Assembly (NCBI GenBank): GCA_964581465.1
Contig: CAZOOP010000004.1
Location: 1 to 64,000, forward strand
From: WJMB01 sp964581465
Lineage (GTDB): Bacteria > RBG-13-66-14
Direction: 5' to 3'
Length of the DNA: 64,000 bases
The position numbers and the translations under genes are program-made. Position 1 is the stretch's first letter; each line of letters opens with the position of its first letter. The notes under the pieces are model-generated. The model was given only the letters and a program-made list of their open reading frames with translations. It was not told the DNA's origin and searched no databases. Shown here in pieces: positions 1-8,845 of this stretch.

Positions 1-493
1 ATAGGCACCTTGCCATCGACCAGGGTCTTGTCATGGTTGATGCGTTTGTGGTGGAAGCCGTTGAGTGACAGCTTGTTATCGACCTTCCAGTTGTCGGAGT
101 AGACGATCGAGTCCAGCTCGACGTTCTCCAAATTGTCCAGGACCGCACCGACCAGATGCTTGCTGTCACAGCGCTCGGGGAGGATGATCCGCACCGTCGG
201 GAGGCCGAGCCGGAACAGACGCGTTATCTCACTACGGTTTTCCGGCGGCGGCTCGTTGCGAGGCCCCCGGGGACGAGGGTTGAATTACTGACCGCAGCGC
301 TTGCGCTTACGACGTCCGTCGGCGCAGCGGTAGAGATAGCGCTAGTTGCATCTGGGACACTTGACGTGCCGGTCCCTCGTTCTGCTCTTCCCCGCTACAT
401 TGTCCCCTTCGTTGGTGGCAGGACAACAGACTTGCTCACGCCGACATAGGCACCCAACTGCAATATCTGATGTTCATCTTCTGTGCTGATCCC
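1..493 (-). mobile_element. IS1595-like element copy A, cut by window edge
   Basis: The minus strand encodes the C-terminal two thirds of an ISXO2/IS1595-type transposase, including KRCDSKHLVGAVLDN and IVYSDNWKVDNKLSLNGFHH. It ends at 468-493 in the same terminal sequence as copies B and C (TGATGTTCATCTT then GATCCC). The zinc-ribbon region carries an in-frame TAG after CPRCN, so the reading frame is broken. As in the other copies, the segment that normally holds the first catalytic Asp (the DE of the DDE fold) appears to be missing between the helix-turn-helix and KRCD. I infer an inactive derivative that could only be moved in trans. The distal end lies outside the window. Confidence 0.75.
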
Positions 494-780
494 TAAGATT
501 ATCATACTTGCCTGGACAGGCACATATCGCAATCTAATTAGGGATCATATACCATGTTCGGACCGATGCATGTATAAAACGCGCTGTTAACGTACGGGAT
601 GGGCTGTGATGCTCTGTCACAAAAAAGGTTCTCAAAAGTGGCGGAAAACGAGCAACCGACCGGAACATCAGTTGCCCATAATGAACCATGAGAATCACTA
701 TAAGTTAGCCGATAGTAAATATTAATATAAGATATCTGGCAAGAAATATACACACCGAATCCAAAAGGTAGCACAGCGCC
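494..780. other. Intergenic, no gene seen
   Basis: No convincing coding region. A stretch near 608-640 resembles the degenerate motif GTCACAAAGCGGGCAG...AAAAGTG that recurs at 10.7 kb and 38.7 kb. Confidence 0.4.
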
Positions 781-1078
781 GCCGCGCTGGAAAAGCTCAA
801 GGTGGAATAGATCGTCAACACCGACGGCTGGAAGGCCGACAACAGGCTGTTGATCAACGGTATCCACCACAAACTCATCAGCCGCGACAAGGCCCTGGCC
901 AATGGCGAGGTGCGTATCAACGGCCTCGATAGCTGCCGCGGCTACGGTGAGCGACGGCGATAAGCCCACATCGGCGGCTTTATACGCAACGACAGGCTCT
1001 TTTTCAGAGAAAGGCCGCTCATAATCAGCCATCGCGACGACGAAAACTGTCTCGGCTACCTGTAGGATACACCGCCCA
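781..1078 (+). pseudogene. Decayed IS1595-like transposase relic
   Basis: Read on the plus strand, this matches the C-terminal half of the same transposase as copies A-C but is interrupted. It keeps LLINGIHHK, DKALANGEVRINGLDS, GGFIRNDRLF and SHRDDEN, each aligning with LSLNGIHHK, DKTLANGKVHINGIES, GGFIRNDRLC and NHRDDED of copy C. In-frame stops occur near 812 (TAG) and 960 (TAA). It lies on the opposite strand from copy A about 300 bp away, so two insertions probably happened here, this one being older. Confidence 0.8.
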
Positions 1079-1399
1079 ATTGGTCCGATCAGGGTACATG
1101 AGCCCATGTGCTTAATAGCCGTGCAGGTTGTCAATGACCGTGCGTTGCCTGGTGGCGTAAAACCAGACTTGCTCGAAGTGAGCGCTTCTAAGTGGGTGCT
1201 GAGAGACGGGAAGTCCCGACTCCTGATTTGCATTCCGGGCTTACCAGTTATCTGGAGGCTAAATGCTAAAAAGAGCTGATTTAGCTGATAAATATCTTTT
1301 CGGCTCGTCGAGCTGAAGGCCTTCGGGTGGTAGTTGTCAGCACCTCCGTTCTAAATGCTACCTACTGTGTTTTCGACTAGGTTCACTTTCAGGTGATAT

Positions 1400-1582
1400 T
1401 CCCTAGGTTTTAGTACATATTGTAGGCGGCATGCTAATAGCAGACTCTTGCTTGATTTAGGACCTGTATCAGTTAGACTGTCTAACGAATTGACGATTTC
1501 CGCCGAGCATTTATCGGGGCTCCCTACTCGATGCGGCTCTCTATGGTTACACATTTTGGTCCAGCATCTTGTGATGATCCCA
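1400..1582 (+). pseudogene. Relic coding repeat (ELTI-AEHLS type)
   Basis: A fragment whose translation includes ELTISAEHLSGLPTRCGS followed by WLHILVQHLVMIP. A homologous fragment lies on the minus strand at about 39370-39510 (ELTIPAEHLSEPPVRCSY, WLQIMVQFLV), and a worse-preserved one at about 10510-10608. Similarity is clearer at protein than at DNA level, so the ancestor was coding. I do not recognise the protein. It ends at TTGTGATGATCCC, the terminal sequence of the IS1595-like elements, so it may belong to a related mobile element. Confidence 0.5.
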
Positions 1583-1671
1583 TTATTAAGGCCTATGAGA
1601 ACAATGAATTCTCAGCCGCCCTTTTCTCAGCCTATCAGAGTTCTTGAAAACGATTAGGGGTGATCTGGAAG

Positions 1672-1699
1672 CGGCGGGGTCAGAGACCCCGCCCTACAG
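1672..1699. repeat. GGCGGGGTC/GACCCCGCC palindrome
   Basis: Small palindrome of the form CGGCGGGGTCAGAGACCCCG followed by CCCTACA. The same unit occurs at 3457, 3599 and 3641. It resembles REP-type intergenic palindromes. Confidence 0.7.
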
Positions 1700-1793
1700 G
1701 TTACGGATGAGCGATAACGAGCAAGCCTGGCAGTCCTATCGGACCGCTCGGATAGATAGGAGTGTCTGTCCTCCATCGTGTTGGCAAATACTG

Positions 1794-2432
1794 CTACAAC
1801 GTGTAGCAAACCCCCAGGCCCAGGCCGAGCGATTGCGGCAGCTCGTCGAGGTCCCAATCGGGCAGGTCCTCGTCGTCCCAGGTGATATTATCGACGCCCA
1901 GGTAGTGGTAGTCGAGGGAGAAGGTCAGCCCGAGTTCGGGCCTGAACCACCACTCGGCGCCGGCGTTGAGTTCGAGGGCCAACCCCGATCCTTCGCCCGA
2001 TTCCTCGGTGTGCTGCTCGAGGTCGCCCACAGTCCAGTCCAGCGAGTAAGTCAGCAACGACCAGCCGAAGCCCACCTCGAGACCCACCCAGGGGACCAGG
2101 GCGCCGTCCGTCTGGAAGCGGTAGCGCAGCCCGGCGCCGATGTTTAACTCGTACCAATAGAGGTTGTGATCGTAGGTGATCGTGCCCTCGAGGTCCTCGA
2201 GGGTGTCGTTGTATAACAGGCCGTTGAAGCGCGGCCCGGCGCCCAAACCGGGCAGCAGCTCGAAGTCGTAGCCGAGGCTCAGACCGAACTGACCCCCGCG
2301 CTCGATCGGCTCCTCCCAGTCGTCGTCGTCGTAGGGGTCGCTGAGCGGCGAGAGCAACCGCAGGCGTATATCGCCGCCCGAAAAGGCCACCGCCAGCGCC
2401 GGCAGCATCAGCAGTATCACAATGCGTCGCAC
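1794..2432 (-). CDS. Small outer-membrane beta-barrel protein
   Basis: 212 aa. An N-terminal signal peptide (MRRIVILLMLPALAVAFSG) is followed by alternating amphipathic strands rich in Gly, Tyr and Trp (LSLGYDFELLPGLGAGPRF, LYWYELNIGAGLRYRF, LGLTFSLDYHYLG). It ends in LGLGVCYTL, consistent with a C-terminal barrel strand. This is the OmpW/OmpA-like eight-stranded size class. It is probably a surface-exposed or structural outer-membrane protein, but I recognise no specific family or ligand. It stands alone, flanked by relic DNA and a zinc-ribbon micro-protein. Confidence 0.75.
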   Translation of the reverse strand: MRRIVILLMLPALAVAFSGGDIRLRLLSPLSDPYDDDDWEEPIERGGQFGLSLGYDFELLPGLGAGPRFNGLLYNDTLEDLEGTITYDHNLYWYELNIGAGLRYRFQTDGALVPWVGLEVGFGWSLLTYSLDWTVGDLEQHTEESGEGSGLALELNAGAEWWFRPELGLTFSLDYHYLGVDNITWDDEDLPDWDLDELPQSLGLGLGVCYTL

Positions 2433-2540
2433 CTGCTCCTCCCATGGGTGTGGTTACATGAACATGATACCGCCGGAAGCGCAAAAAGACAAAGGGGCCG
2501 ATAAGCCCCTCGACATCTACGCAGAATGTGGTTGGCAGTA

Positions 2541-2783
2541 CTAAAACTCATCGATGGCGCGGATGCGGTTGCCCGCGCCCGGGGCGCCGTGGATCAGGTA
2601 GCGGCGCGAGCAGCACTTTTGCGCTTTGGTGGGTCGATCCTTGGGGTCGTGGGCCAGGCGGGCCAGCATCAACTGGTGGCAGTAGGGGCAGATCCAGGCC
2701 GCCGCGTCGCCGATGGCCATGGCGCGGCAGACCTCGCCGTCCTTCATCTTGACTTCGACGTAGTAGTATTCGTGGGGGTCCAT
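2541..2783 (-). CDS. Zinc-ribbon micro-protein, paralogue 1
   Basis: 80 aa with start ATG at 2783. The core is VEVKMKDGEVCRAMAIGDAAAWICPYCHQLML followed by a second Cys pair (KCCSRRY), so four cysteines could hold one zinc ion. The gene at 3048-3290 has the same length and the same core (VDVNMKNGQSVKALAVGNNAAWICPNCRKVML). The conserved AAWICPxC turn, together with the short beta-strand segment before it, defines a family that I do not recognise. The second Cys pair differs between the two proteins (CCSRR here, CYGCP there). No function is assigned. Confidence 0.7.
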   Translation of the reverse strand: MDPHEYYYVEVKMKDGEVCRAMAIGDAAAWICPYCHQLMLARLAHDPKDRPTKAQKCCSRRYLIHGAPGAGNRIRAIDEF

Positions 2784-2908
2784 CGCCGCCCTCCCGTGGG
2801 TTGAGGCCTCACGATAATAATAACCCGAGAGGTGCGGTGTGGCAAGGGGGGGGATGAGTAGGCGGGTGGGTTGATATATCGGGCCGGGATTGTCGGGGCG
2901 GTTAATGT

Positions 2909-3020
2909 GGGGACGACTGTGGTCAGTCGTCCCCTTTACGCAATAATGCAGGGCGGGGGAACCATCCCCGCCCGTTCATATGGATAGATGTAGGGCGGCT
3001 CCTCTGCGGGCCGCCGCAGT
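2909..3020. repeat. Hairpins and REP-like palindromes between the zinc-ribbon genes
   Basis: Three inverted repeats sit in tandem. One is a perfect hairpin at 2909-2934 (GGGGACGACT/AGTCGTCCCC, followed by TTTA, possibly a terminator). The second is at about 2947-2974 (AGGGCGGGG/CCCCGCCC). The third is at about 2990-3020 (TAGGGCGGC...GCCGCCG). The last two are variants of the palindrome found at 1672 and 3457-3670, in inverse orientation. Confidence 0.65.
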
Positions 3021-3047
3021 TGAGTAGCGGCCAGTTGAAATCAATGG

Positions 3048-3290
3048 CTAGACTTCCTCGACATGGTCAATTGCCGGCTGTTGTGTTTTATCGGCAAATA
3101 TTTTGTACCTTGTTATATTGATTCTTGGACAACCATAACAGTCTTCAGAATTCTCATCCTGACCGTATGTTGAAATCAACATCACCTTTCTGCAATTTGG
3201 ACATATCCATGCAGCATTATTGCCAACAGCTAAGGCTTTCACCGATTGGCCGTTTTTCATGTTCACATCTACTATGCCATATTGTGCCAT
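3048..3290 (-). CDS. Zinc-ribbon micro-protein, paralogue 2
   Basis: 80 aa. The start is set at ATG 3290 because AAGAGGAGAG lies directly upstream and the length then equals its paralogue at 2541-2783. It contains AAWICPNCRKVM and CYGCP, a CxxC...CxxC zinc ribbon. The C-terminal third diverges from paralogue 1 and is more AT-rich than its surroundings, so the duplication is either old or one copy came from elsewhere. The family is not recognised. Confidence 0.7.
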   Translation of the reverse strand: MAQYGIVDVNMKNGQSVKALAVGNNAAWICPNCRKVMLISTYGQDENSEDCYGCPRINITRYKIFADKTQQPAIDHVEEV

Positions 3291-3456
3291 GTTGACTCTC
3301 CTCTTAATCTGAGCTGTTTTTGTAGGGCGCGTTAGCGAAATACTCAATGAGAGTATAGCTATATGTTCATCTACCGTTCAACAGACTATAGTCATCAAAA
3401 TGCGATGGGTCGCAGGAAATATATTACCCCTGGGGCGTCCCACGGTTATAGAGAAA

Positions 3457-3670
3457 CGGCGGGGTCGGAGACCCCGCCCTACAGGGTGCGAATCAATAAT
3501 TCATTTCGATCCCATCTCCGTTGGGCGGCCCTGTGGGATGAATCGCCTGCGGACCGCCGGGTATTCCCCCAACGTCATCCTATTGGGTATTAAACAAACG
3601 GCGGGGGGCGGAGCCCCCGCCCTACGTGTCATATGTTATTCGGGCGGGGTACGGAGACCCCGCCCTACAG
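3457..3670. repeat. Cluster of three GGCGGGG...CCCCGCCCTAC palindromes
   Basis: Units at 3457-3485, 3599-3625 and 3641-3670 share the form GGCGGGG(T/G)..GGAG.CCCCGCCCTAC. The spacing between units is irregular, so this is not a CRISPR array. They lie downstream of the aldehyde dehydrogenase gene, where such palindromes often end transcripts or protect 3' ends. That role is inference. Confidence 0.7.
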
Positions 3671-3697
3671 CTCTGTCGGTGGCCGGCTGCAAACCTG

Positions 3698-5194
3698 CTA
3701 CTTATTATCGATCTGGGCGCGTTGGAGCTTGCCCGAGTAGTCGACGTAGACGGTCTTCCATTCGGTGTAGAAGTCGAGGACGGTCCAGGCGGCCTCGCGG
3801 TGGCCGTTGCCTGTGCCTTTGACGCCGCCGAAGGGCAGATGCACCTCGGCGCCGATGGTCGGGCCGTTGATGTAGGTGATGCCGGCCTCGATGTCGCGGA
3901 TGGCCTTGAAGGCGCGGTTGACGTCGCGGGTGTAGAGCGACGAGGAGAGGCCGAACTCGGTGTCGTTGAGAATCTCGACGGCTTCCTCGAATTCGCGGAA
4001 CTTGATCACGGCCAGGACGGGGCCGAAGACCTCTTCCTGGGCCAGGCGCATCTTTGGAGTTACTCCGGTGAAGATGGTGGGCTCGATGAAGTAGCCCTTG
4101 TCGTAGGCGCCGCCGGTGAGGCGTTTTCCGCCGAGGACCAGCTCGGCCTTGTCTTCGTTGGTGGCGACGTCGACGTAGTGGAGGTCGGTCTTGAGCTGGT
4201 CTTCGCTCACGGCGGGTCCCATGTCGACGGACTCGTCGAGGCCGTTGCCGATCTTGAGCTGCCTGGCGCGTTCGATGAGTTTCTCCATGAAGGCGTCGTG
4301 GATGTCTTCGTGGAGGATCAGGCGGCTGGTGGCGGTGCAACGCTGGCCGGTGGTGCCGAAGGCGCCCCACAGCACGCCGTCGAGAGCCAGGTCCATGTCG
4401 GCGTCGGGCATGACGATCTGGGCGTTCTTGCCGCCCAGCTCGGCGGAGAAGGGTTTTCCTTTGGCGCCGCACTGTCCGGCCAGCAGGTTGCCGATCTCGA
4501 CGGAGCCGGTGAAGGAGATGCGGTTGATGTCCGGGTGCTCGACCATGGCCTTGCCGACCGTCGATCCGCCTCCGGTGACCATGTTGACCACGCCGGGCGG
4601 GAAGCCGGCTTCTTCGAAGGCCTCGATGAAGTTGCCCACGCTGGCCGGGGTCAGGGTGGCCGGTTTGATGACACAGGTGTTGCCGCAGATTAAAGCTGGA
4701 AACATCTTCCACGATGGAATTGCTATCGGAAAATTCCAGGGGGTGATCATGCCGCAGACGCCGACGGGCCGACGGATAGCCATGCCGAACTTGTCGGGCA
4801 TCTCGACGGGGGTGTGGCGGCCGAAGAGGCGGCGGCCCTCGCCGGCGGCGTACATACCGCAGTCGATGGCCTCCTGGGTGTCGCCCCGGGTCTCGGCGAT
4901 GACCTTGCCCATCTCCCGGGTCATCATTTGGGAGATTTCCTCTTTGCGGCGCTTGAGGACCTCGACGACCTTGTGGATCATCAGGCCGCGCTCGGGGGCG
5001 GGGACCAGGCGCCAGCTCTTGAAGGCTTCCTTGGCGGCGGCCACGGCGGCCTCGACATCACGGCCGTCGGACTTGCAGTGGGTGGCAACGATGTCTTCAG
5101 TGTCGGCGGGGTTGCGGTTCTCATAACGCTCGCCGGTAGCGGACTCGACCCACTTGCCGCCGATGTAGTTCTTGAAATGTTTTGTTTCGGGCAT
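3698..5194 (-). CDS. NAD(P)-dependent aldehyde dehydrogenase
   Basis: 498 aa, the usual length for the family. Start ATG 5194 follows AAAGGAGTTAACGCG; an upstream in-frame extension has no ribosome site and is left out. Family residues are all visible: Asn154 in TPWNFP, Lys177 in VIKPAT, FTGSVEIG at 228-235, general base Glu252 in ELGGK, catalytic Cys286 in GTTGQRC, and EEVFGP further on. The C-terminal GAEVHLPFGGVKGTGNG resembles alpha-ketoglutarate-semialdehyde or related semialdehyde dehydrogenases. The substrate cannot be decided, since no pathway partner is adjacent. It is cytoplasmic and oxidises an aldehyde to an acid. Confidence 0.93.
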   Translation of the reverse strand: MPETKHFKNYIGGKWVESATGERYENRNPADTEDIVATHCKSDGRDVEAAVAAAKEAFKSWRLVPAPERGLMIHKVVEVLKRRKEEISQMMTREMGKVIAETRGDTQEAIDCGMYAAGEGRRLFGRHTPVEMPDKFGMAIRRPVGVCGMITPWNFPIAIPSWKMFPALICGNTCVIKPATLTPASVGNFIEAFEEAGFPPGVVNMVTGGGSTVGKAMVEHPDINRISFTGSVEIGNLLAGQCGAKGKPFSAELGGKNAQIVMPDADMDLALDGVLWGAFGTTGQRCTATSRLILHEDIHDAFMEKLIERARQLKIGNGLDESVDMGPAVSEDQLKTDLHYVDVATNEDKAELVLGGKRLTGGAYDKGYFIEPTIFTGVTPKMRLAQEEVFGPVLAVIKFREFEEAVEILNDTEFGLSSSLYTRDVNRAFKAIRDIEAGITYINGPTIGAEVHLPFGGVKGTGNGHREAAWTVLDFYTEWKTVYVDYSGKLQRAQIDNK

Positions 5195-5503
5195 CGCGTT
5201 AACTCCTTTGTTTTGAACGGAATAATATCGCCGACCCCGATGGGGTCCGCGTCTTGTTGGACCCCAAGATGATAGCAGTCGCGGCAAGGGGGGTCAACGC
5301 GGCCGCCGTGTCCGGTTCTGTCCCGGTCTCGGGATAAAATGACGGTGTGGATGATTCCGCACACAGCGTCGTTTTGTTGGCTGTTTGGTTGCTGGTGGAC
5401 AGCTCCCGGGTGCGGGTGCCCTGGCTGCGCTGCGCCGACGGCGTGCACCGCGATCTAGTAAGCGCCCGGCGCTTTCACCAGAGCAACAGCGCGCCGGAGT
5501 CGG

Positions 5504-5533
5504 TTTACAGCGGTCCCCGCGACGAGTTATAAT
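5504..5533 (+). promoter_or_regulatory. Sigma70-type promoter for the 5594 gene
   Basis: TTTACA at 5504-5509 and a perfect TATAAT at 5528-5533, 18 bp apart. It lies 60 bp before the start codon of the gene at 5594. Confidence 0.65.
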
Positions 5534-5593
5534 TCATTTAGTCACCTAGAAGGCCAACAGCAAGAAAACCATCAATTAAGGGACAGGAAAACG

Positions 5594-5878
5594 ATGAAAT
5601 TCGCCATGGTTACCTACGATCTGCGCGACGGCAGCACCAAGCACCACGAAGCCGCCCGTGAAGCGGTCCGCGCCCTCGGCTTGGCCGACAATTGGCCCGG
5701 CGACGGCATCCAGCACCTCTGCCCCCGCAACACCTTCGTCGGCTTCATCGAGGACGCCCAAGACAAGGAAACGGTGATCAACGCCGTGCGCGAGGCCGTT
5801 ACCGAGCGCGAGGGCGAAGTGACCAGCATCTACTGCGTCGTCTGCCCCGAGGACGCCGCCGACGCCGGCGGGTTTTGA
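5594..5878 (+). CDS. Small orphan protein, possibly Cas2/SinR-like ferredoxin fold
   Basis: 94 aa with start ATG 5594 preceded by GGGACAGGAAAACG. The beginning (MKFAMVTYDLRDGSTKHHEA) and the beta-strand/helix pattern ending in VTSIYCVVCPED recall the ferredoxin-like fold of Cas2-type and SinR-like orphan proteins, which begin with a strand ending in YDL. There is no CRISPR array or cas gene anywhere in the window, so a CRISPR role is not supported. The similarity is by eye and weak. It has its own promoter, and its 3' side is followed by repeat element R1. Confidence 0.6.
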   Translation: MKFAMVTYDLRDGSTKHHEAAREAVRALGLADNWPGDGIQHLCPRNTFVGFIEDAQDKETVINAVREAVTEREGEVTSIYCVVCPEDAADAGGF

Positions 5879-5965
5879 CACTGTATTTCACCCGTTCCGG
5901 GTAGCGTAACCGCTCTGGAAGCCTGCGTAAACGGCCGCTCTCACGGCCGTTTAGCACACCTATGG

Positions 5966-6157
5966 CGGCGAGACCTTGGTAAACCGCCCGACGACCATCA
6001 ATACCCCTCGACGTCCGCGCGGGTAGGCGTTGGCACGTTTCTTGCAGCAGTGCGGGGCGGCGTGTCGGGCGGAACCGCGTCGCATTCCGCAAGAAACGTG
6101 CCAACGCCGGGCCGGGCCGAGGGTTCTATTGACGCGTGGTTTACCAAGGTCTCGCCG
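5966..6157 (+). repeat. Nested inverted-repeat element R1
   Basis: Outer arms are at 5966-5985 and 6138-6157 (CGGCGAGACCTTGGTAAACC and its complement). Inner arms are at 6026-6045 and 6089-6108 (GGCGTTGGCACGTTTCTTGC and its complement). The inner loop contains AGCAGTGCGGGGCGG. The outer-to-inner gaps are 40 bp on the loop-AGCAG side and 29 bp on the other. One of seven copies in the window; it lies between two convergent genes. Confidence 0.9.
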
Positions 6158-6223
6158 GGGCGGTACGCCGATGAGCGTTTACGAAGCTGCCACGAGTTGC
6201 CCGGCGCGCTCGGTGGAGTAACG

Positions 6224-6244
6224 AAAAAACGGCCCCGTGGGCCG
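6224..6244 (-). terminator. Intrinsic terminator of the GIY-YIG-like gene
   Basis: On the minus strand the hairpin CGGCCC-ACG-GGGCCG is followed by six T residues. It lies 24 bp past the stop codon of the gene at 6268-6696. Confidence 0.8.
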
Positions 6245-6267
6245 ATGTTTGGTTGTTAAACCGTTGT

Positions 6268-6696
6268 TTACCAGCGGGCTTTCTCCTTGAACAGCAGCTC
6301 CCAGGTCAGCGGACAGTTGCCGTCGTCCTGGCAGGGCTGGACCGGCGGGTTGACGTAGATGGGGTTGGCCGAGCTTTGTTCGGCGTTGAGCAGCCCCAGC
6401 TTTTCTTTAAGCAGCAGTATGAAGGCCCGTGCTCCTTCGCGGCGCAGTTGGTTTTTTTCCAGGAAATAGCAGTAGTTGATGCTCTTTTGTTTTTTGCTTA
6501 GATAATCTCGCAGGTTTGGATTGTCCGCCTTCTCACTCTCGACCAGACGTTGTAGCTCGTTGCGCAAATCACCGGCTCCGGCGTAGATGGGGTGCCCGCC
6601 GTTGAGCAGCAGGTAAACCCCCTCCTCGCCGGGCGCCGGGCGCTCGGATTTATCGAGGTTGTCCAGAGGCTGGGGTGGATTCCAGGAGACCTTCAC
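6268..6696 (-). CDS. GIY-YIG-like domain protein (degenerate)
   Basis: 142 aa with a GTG start at 6696 and a weak ribosome site. The segment EEGVYLLLNGGHPIYAGAGD matches the GVY...IYAG core of the GIY-YIG nuclease fold, and DLRNELQRL follows as the expected helix. The catalytic Arg and Glu of active GIY-YIG enzymes cannot be placed with certainty, so it may bind nucleic acid without cutting. It ends with CQDDGNCPLTWELLFKEKARW. It is monocistronic with its own terminator. The assignment rests on the short core only. Confidence 0.55.
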   Translation of the reverse strand: MKVSWNPPQPLDNLDKSERPAPGEEGVYLLLNGGHPIYAGAGDLRNELQRLVESEKADNPNLRDYLSKKQKSINYCYFLEKNQLRREGARAFILLLKEKLGLLNAEQSSANPIYVNPPVQPCQDDGNCPLTWELLFKEKARW

Positions 6697-7646
6697 TTTG
6701 CTTCGCTTTGGAAAATGAGTGATCGATCGTGGGGATGGGAACTGCGTAATGATTCAACTACTAGTATAGTTGATTTATCTTAAAAAAACAGCACTTGGAT
6801 CACATCTGGGTGGTTTTTCTTACTGTAATCAGTTCGCTTTTCGTAATGAAAACCAGGGTGGAGATAAGTGTGTCGGCTTTCGGACAAGATGGGTGGCCGG
6901 TTGAACAAAATGCAACCGGGATGACCTGGGGTCGGTTAGGGTGAAAGCTGAGAAGAGCTATCAATTTGATTTTCAGGATGGCCTTACCGATACTCGTCTG
7001 TAACAATGTCGGCGGAGGTGGAATCTGCTTCCGCGGGAGGGTTCAATTGCCTCCGGCGACCTTCGGTTTTGTTGTTATTGTTACTCGCATCAATCAGCCC
7101 GCCGAGTATAGCACGCCGCGCCGTCATCGCCACAACGAAGAACCATACGGAAAACGGGTACATATACTGTGCCGATCCCGCCTATGAGGTCTCAGATTAG
7201 CTACAAAGAATTTTCAGAAGCTAATGTAACGTCCTGCTCGTGTGCATTATCTGCATTATCGCAAAGCGCTTATAGATTACACTTAAAGCACTATCTAAGC
7301 TATCTTTAACGTAACACAGTCGAGAACGGAAAACCAATTCCATATTGATGCATAACCTAAGCATGATGAAAGCATTTGCTTACTAACCACCCGCAGCCTG
7401 CTTGTTGAACATCAATTTGATGCGGCCCCGTTTCATTGTCCGCCTTCTTGCCGTATCCGAATAACCATGGTTCCTTCTCCTCCCCTCGGTTTGAAGCTGA
7501 GCGGCAAGGCAAAAAGAAGCTTGAGCATTTACCACTATTTGCCTATGCTGATAGAGTCAAAGTTTGTATCGGAGCTTCGTGTCTTATGAAACAATCGAGC
7601 ATGGGATTACGCAACGACATAACCTGACTTGGCTGGAGGTATGGCG
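6697..7646. other. Intergenic, no supported gene
   Basis: About 950 bp of lower-GC DNA with no reading frame that has both a ribosome site and GC-rich third positions. It may contain the upstream control region of the following paralogue array, but no clear promoter was found. Confidence 0.5.
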
Positions 7647-8180
7647 ATGGGCGAGAACCTCAAGGGTATTATTGTTATCGTCGCCCGGGAGTATTCGCGG
7701 AGCATTCTGGGTGAGAAGCGAACCAACGAGCTGCTCGAGGAGTGCGGTTTGGCCGGGCAGACCTTCCTGGCCACCAAGGACTATCCCAACAAACTGGTGT
7801 TCAGCTTCATCACCCTGGTGGGACGCGAGCAGGGCATGAACATGCTCCAGGCCGTTCAGGCCGGCGGGCGCTACTTCGCAAGCACCTACGGTCCGAAGAA
7901 CTACCGGGCCTTCTTCCTGATCAACAACACCCCCAAGAAGGCCTTCGGCGGCTTCCAGAAGCTGTTCTCCACGGCCACCGAGGGCCAGGAGGTCGGCAAC
8001 TACGCGGCCATCACCACCAAGTGGGTCGATGACGACACCGTTCGCATCCGCTACGACTCACCGCTGCAGAACACCGCCTACCCCAAGGGGCTGGCCGAGG
8101 GCCTGGGCGACTACTTCGGCCAGAAGCTGCGGATCCGCGATCTATCCAACATCGAGTTCGAGGTGTCGCTTTCGGGTTGA
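7647..8180 (+). CDS. H-NOX-fold-like protein A1 (no haem His)
   Basis: 177 aa. Start ATG 7647 is chosen because GGAGG lies 7 bp upstream and the length then matches the three paralogues. The N-terminus (LKGIIVIVAREYSRSILGEK...LLEECGLAG) and the C-terminus (RIRYDSPLQ...KGLAEGLGDYFGQKLRI) match the pattern of H-NOX/HNOB domains, including the YxS of their YxSxR motif. This protein contains no histidine at all, so it cannot hold haem through the H-NOX proximal His, and the Arg of YxSxR is missing. DUF2378-type myxobacterial paralogues are an alternative family to compare. Probably a cytoplasmic sensor or scaffold domain. First gene of an A-B-A-B array. Confidence 0.65.
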   Translation: MGENLKGIIVIVAREYSRSILGEKRTNELLEECGLAGQTFLATKDYPNKLVFSFITLVGREQGMNMLQAVQAGGRYFASTYGPKNYRAFFLINNTPKKAFGGFQKLFSTATEGQEVGNYAAITTKWVDDDTVRIRYDSPLQNTAYPKGLAEGLGDYFGQKLRIRDLSNIEFEVSLSG

Positions 8181-8245
8181 TCCGGTACCGTCTATTGATC
8201 GGCGTTCCGTTGGACTAAACCATTATCGCCAGATAGGAGAAGCAA

Positions 8246-8779
8246 TTGAGTGAAAACCTGAAAGGGATCCTCATCATCGCCGCTCGGGAATACGCCCGGG
8301 AGGTTCTGGGTATGGAGAAAACCCGGCAACTACTTGATAAAAGCGGCCTGGGCGACAAGACCATCCTGGCCACCAAGGACTACCCCAACCAATTGGGCTT
8401 CGCCTTCATCACCATGGTGGGTCAGGAAAAGGGCCTGAGCATGCTCGAGGCCGTCCAGGAGGGAGCGGCCTATTTCGCCAAAACCTACGCGCCCAAGAAC
8501 TACCGCGCCTTCTACATCATCAACCGGGACTTGAAGAAGGCTTTGAACAACTTCCAGAAGATCTGCTCCATCGCACTGGAGGGTCAGGAGATCGGCAATT
8601 ACGCCGCCATCGAGGTTCGCCGCACCGGCGACGACAGCTTTCGCATCCGCTACGACTCGCCGCTGCAGAACACCGCCTACCCCAAGGGGCTGGTTCAGGG
8701 TCTCAGTGAACACTATCAAACCCCGGTCCGTATTAGCGACATCTCGAACACCGAGTTCGAGGTCAAGCTGGCGGACTGA
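8246..8779 (+). CDS. H-NOX-fold-like protein B1
   Basis: 177 aa with a TTG start at 8246 after AGGAGAAGCAA. It is closest to the fourth gene of the array: both have NR..KKAL..F..ICSIALEGQEI and AAIEVRR, whereas genes 1 and 3 have NNT and AAITT.W.DDDTV. The only histidine (LSEHYQ) lies in the C-terminal helix, not where the H-NOX haem ligand sits. It begins 65 bp after A1 and is probably cotranscribed with it. A heterodimer of A and B types is a reasonable guess, but nothing in the sequence proves it. Confidence 0.65.
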   Translation: MSENLKGILIIAAREYAREVLGMEKTRQLLDKSGLGDKTILATKDYPNQLGFAFITMVGQEKGLSMLEAVQEGAAYFAKTYAPKNYRAFYIINRDLKKALNNFQKICSIALEGQEIGNYAAIEVRRTGDDSFRIRYDSPLQNTAYPKGLVQGLSEHYQTPVRISDISNTEFEVKLAD

Positions 8780-8845
8780 CATTCACCGAAGCGAAGCCCA
8801 AATCTCGACTGGCTGTCGCAACCGACCGTTGCTATACTATAGAGG

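Noticed and set aside
538..1233. A 231-codon open frame on the minus strand
   Set aside because: It lies over the plus-strand transposase relic, has no ribosome site and shows no family features.
3457..3670. Possible CRISPR array
   Set aside because: The repeats are short palindromes with uneven spacing and no spacer-like segments; no cas genes are present.
6966..7200. Two overlapping short frames with a hydrophobic stretch
   Set aside because: No ribosome site and no coding bias; the hydrophobic run comes from a TTG/TTA-rich stretch.
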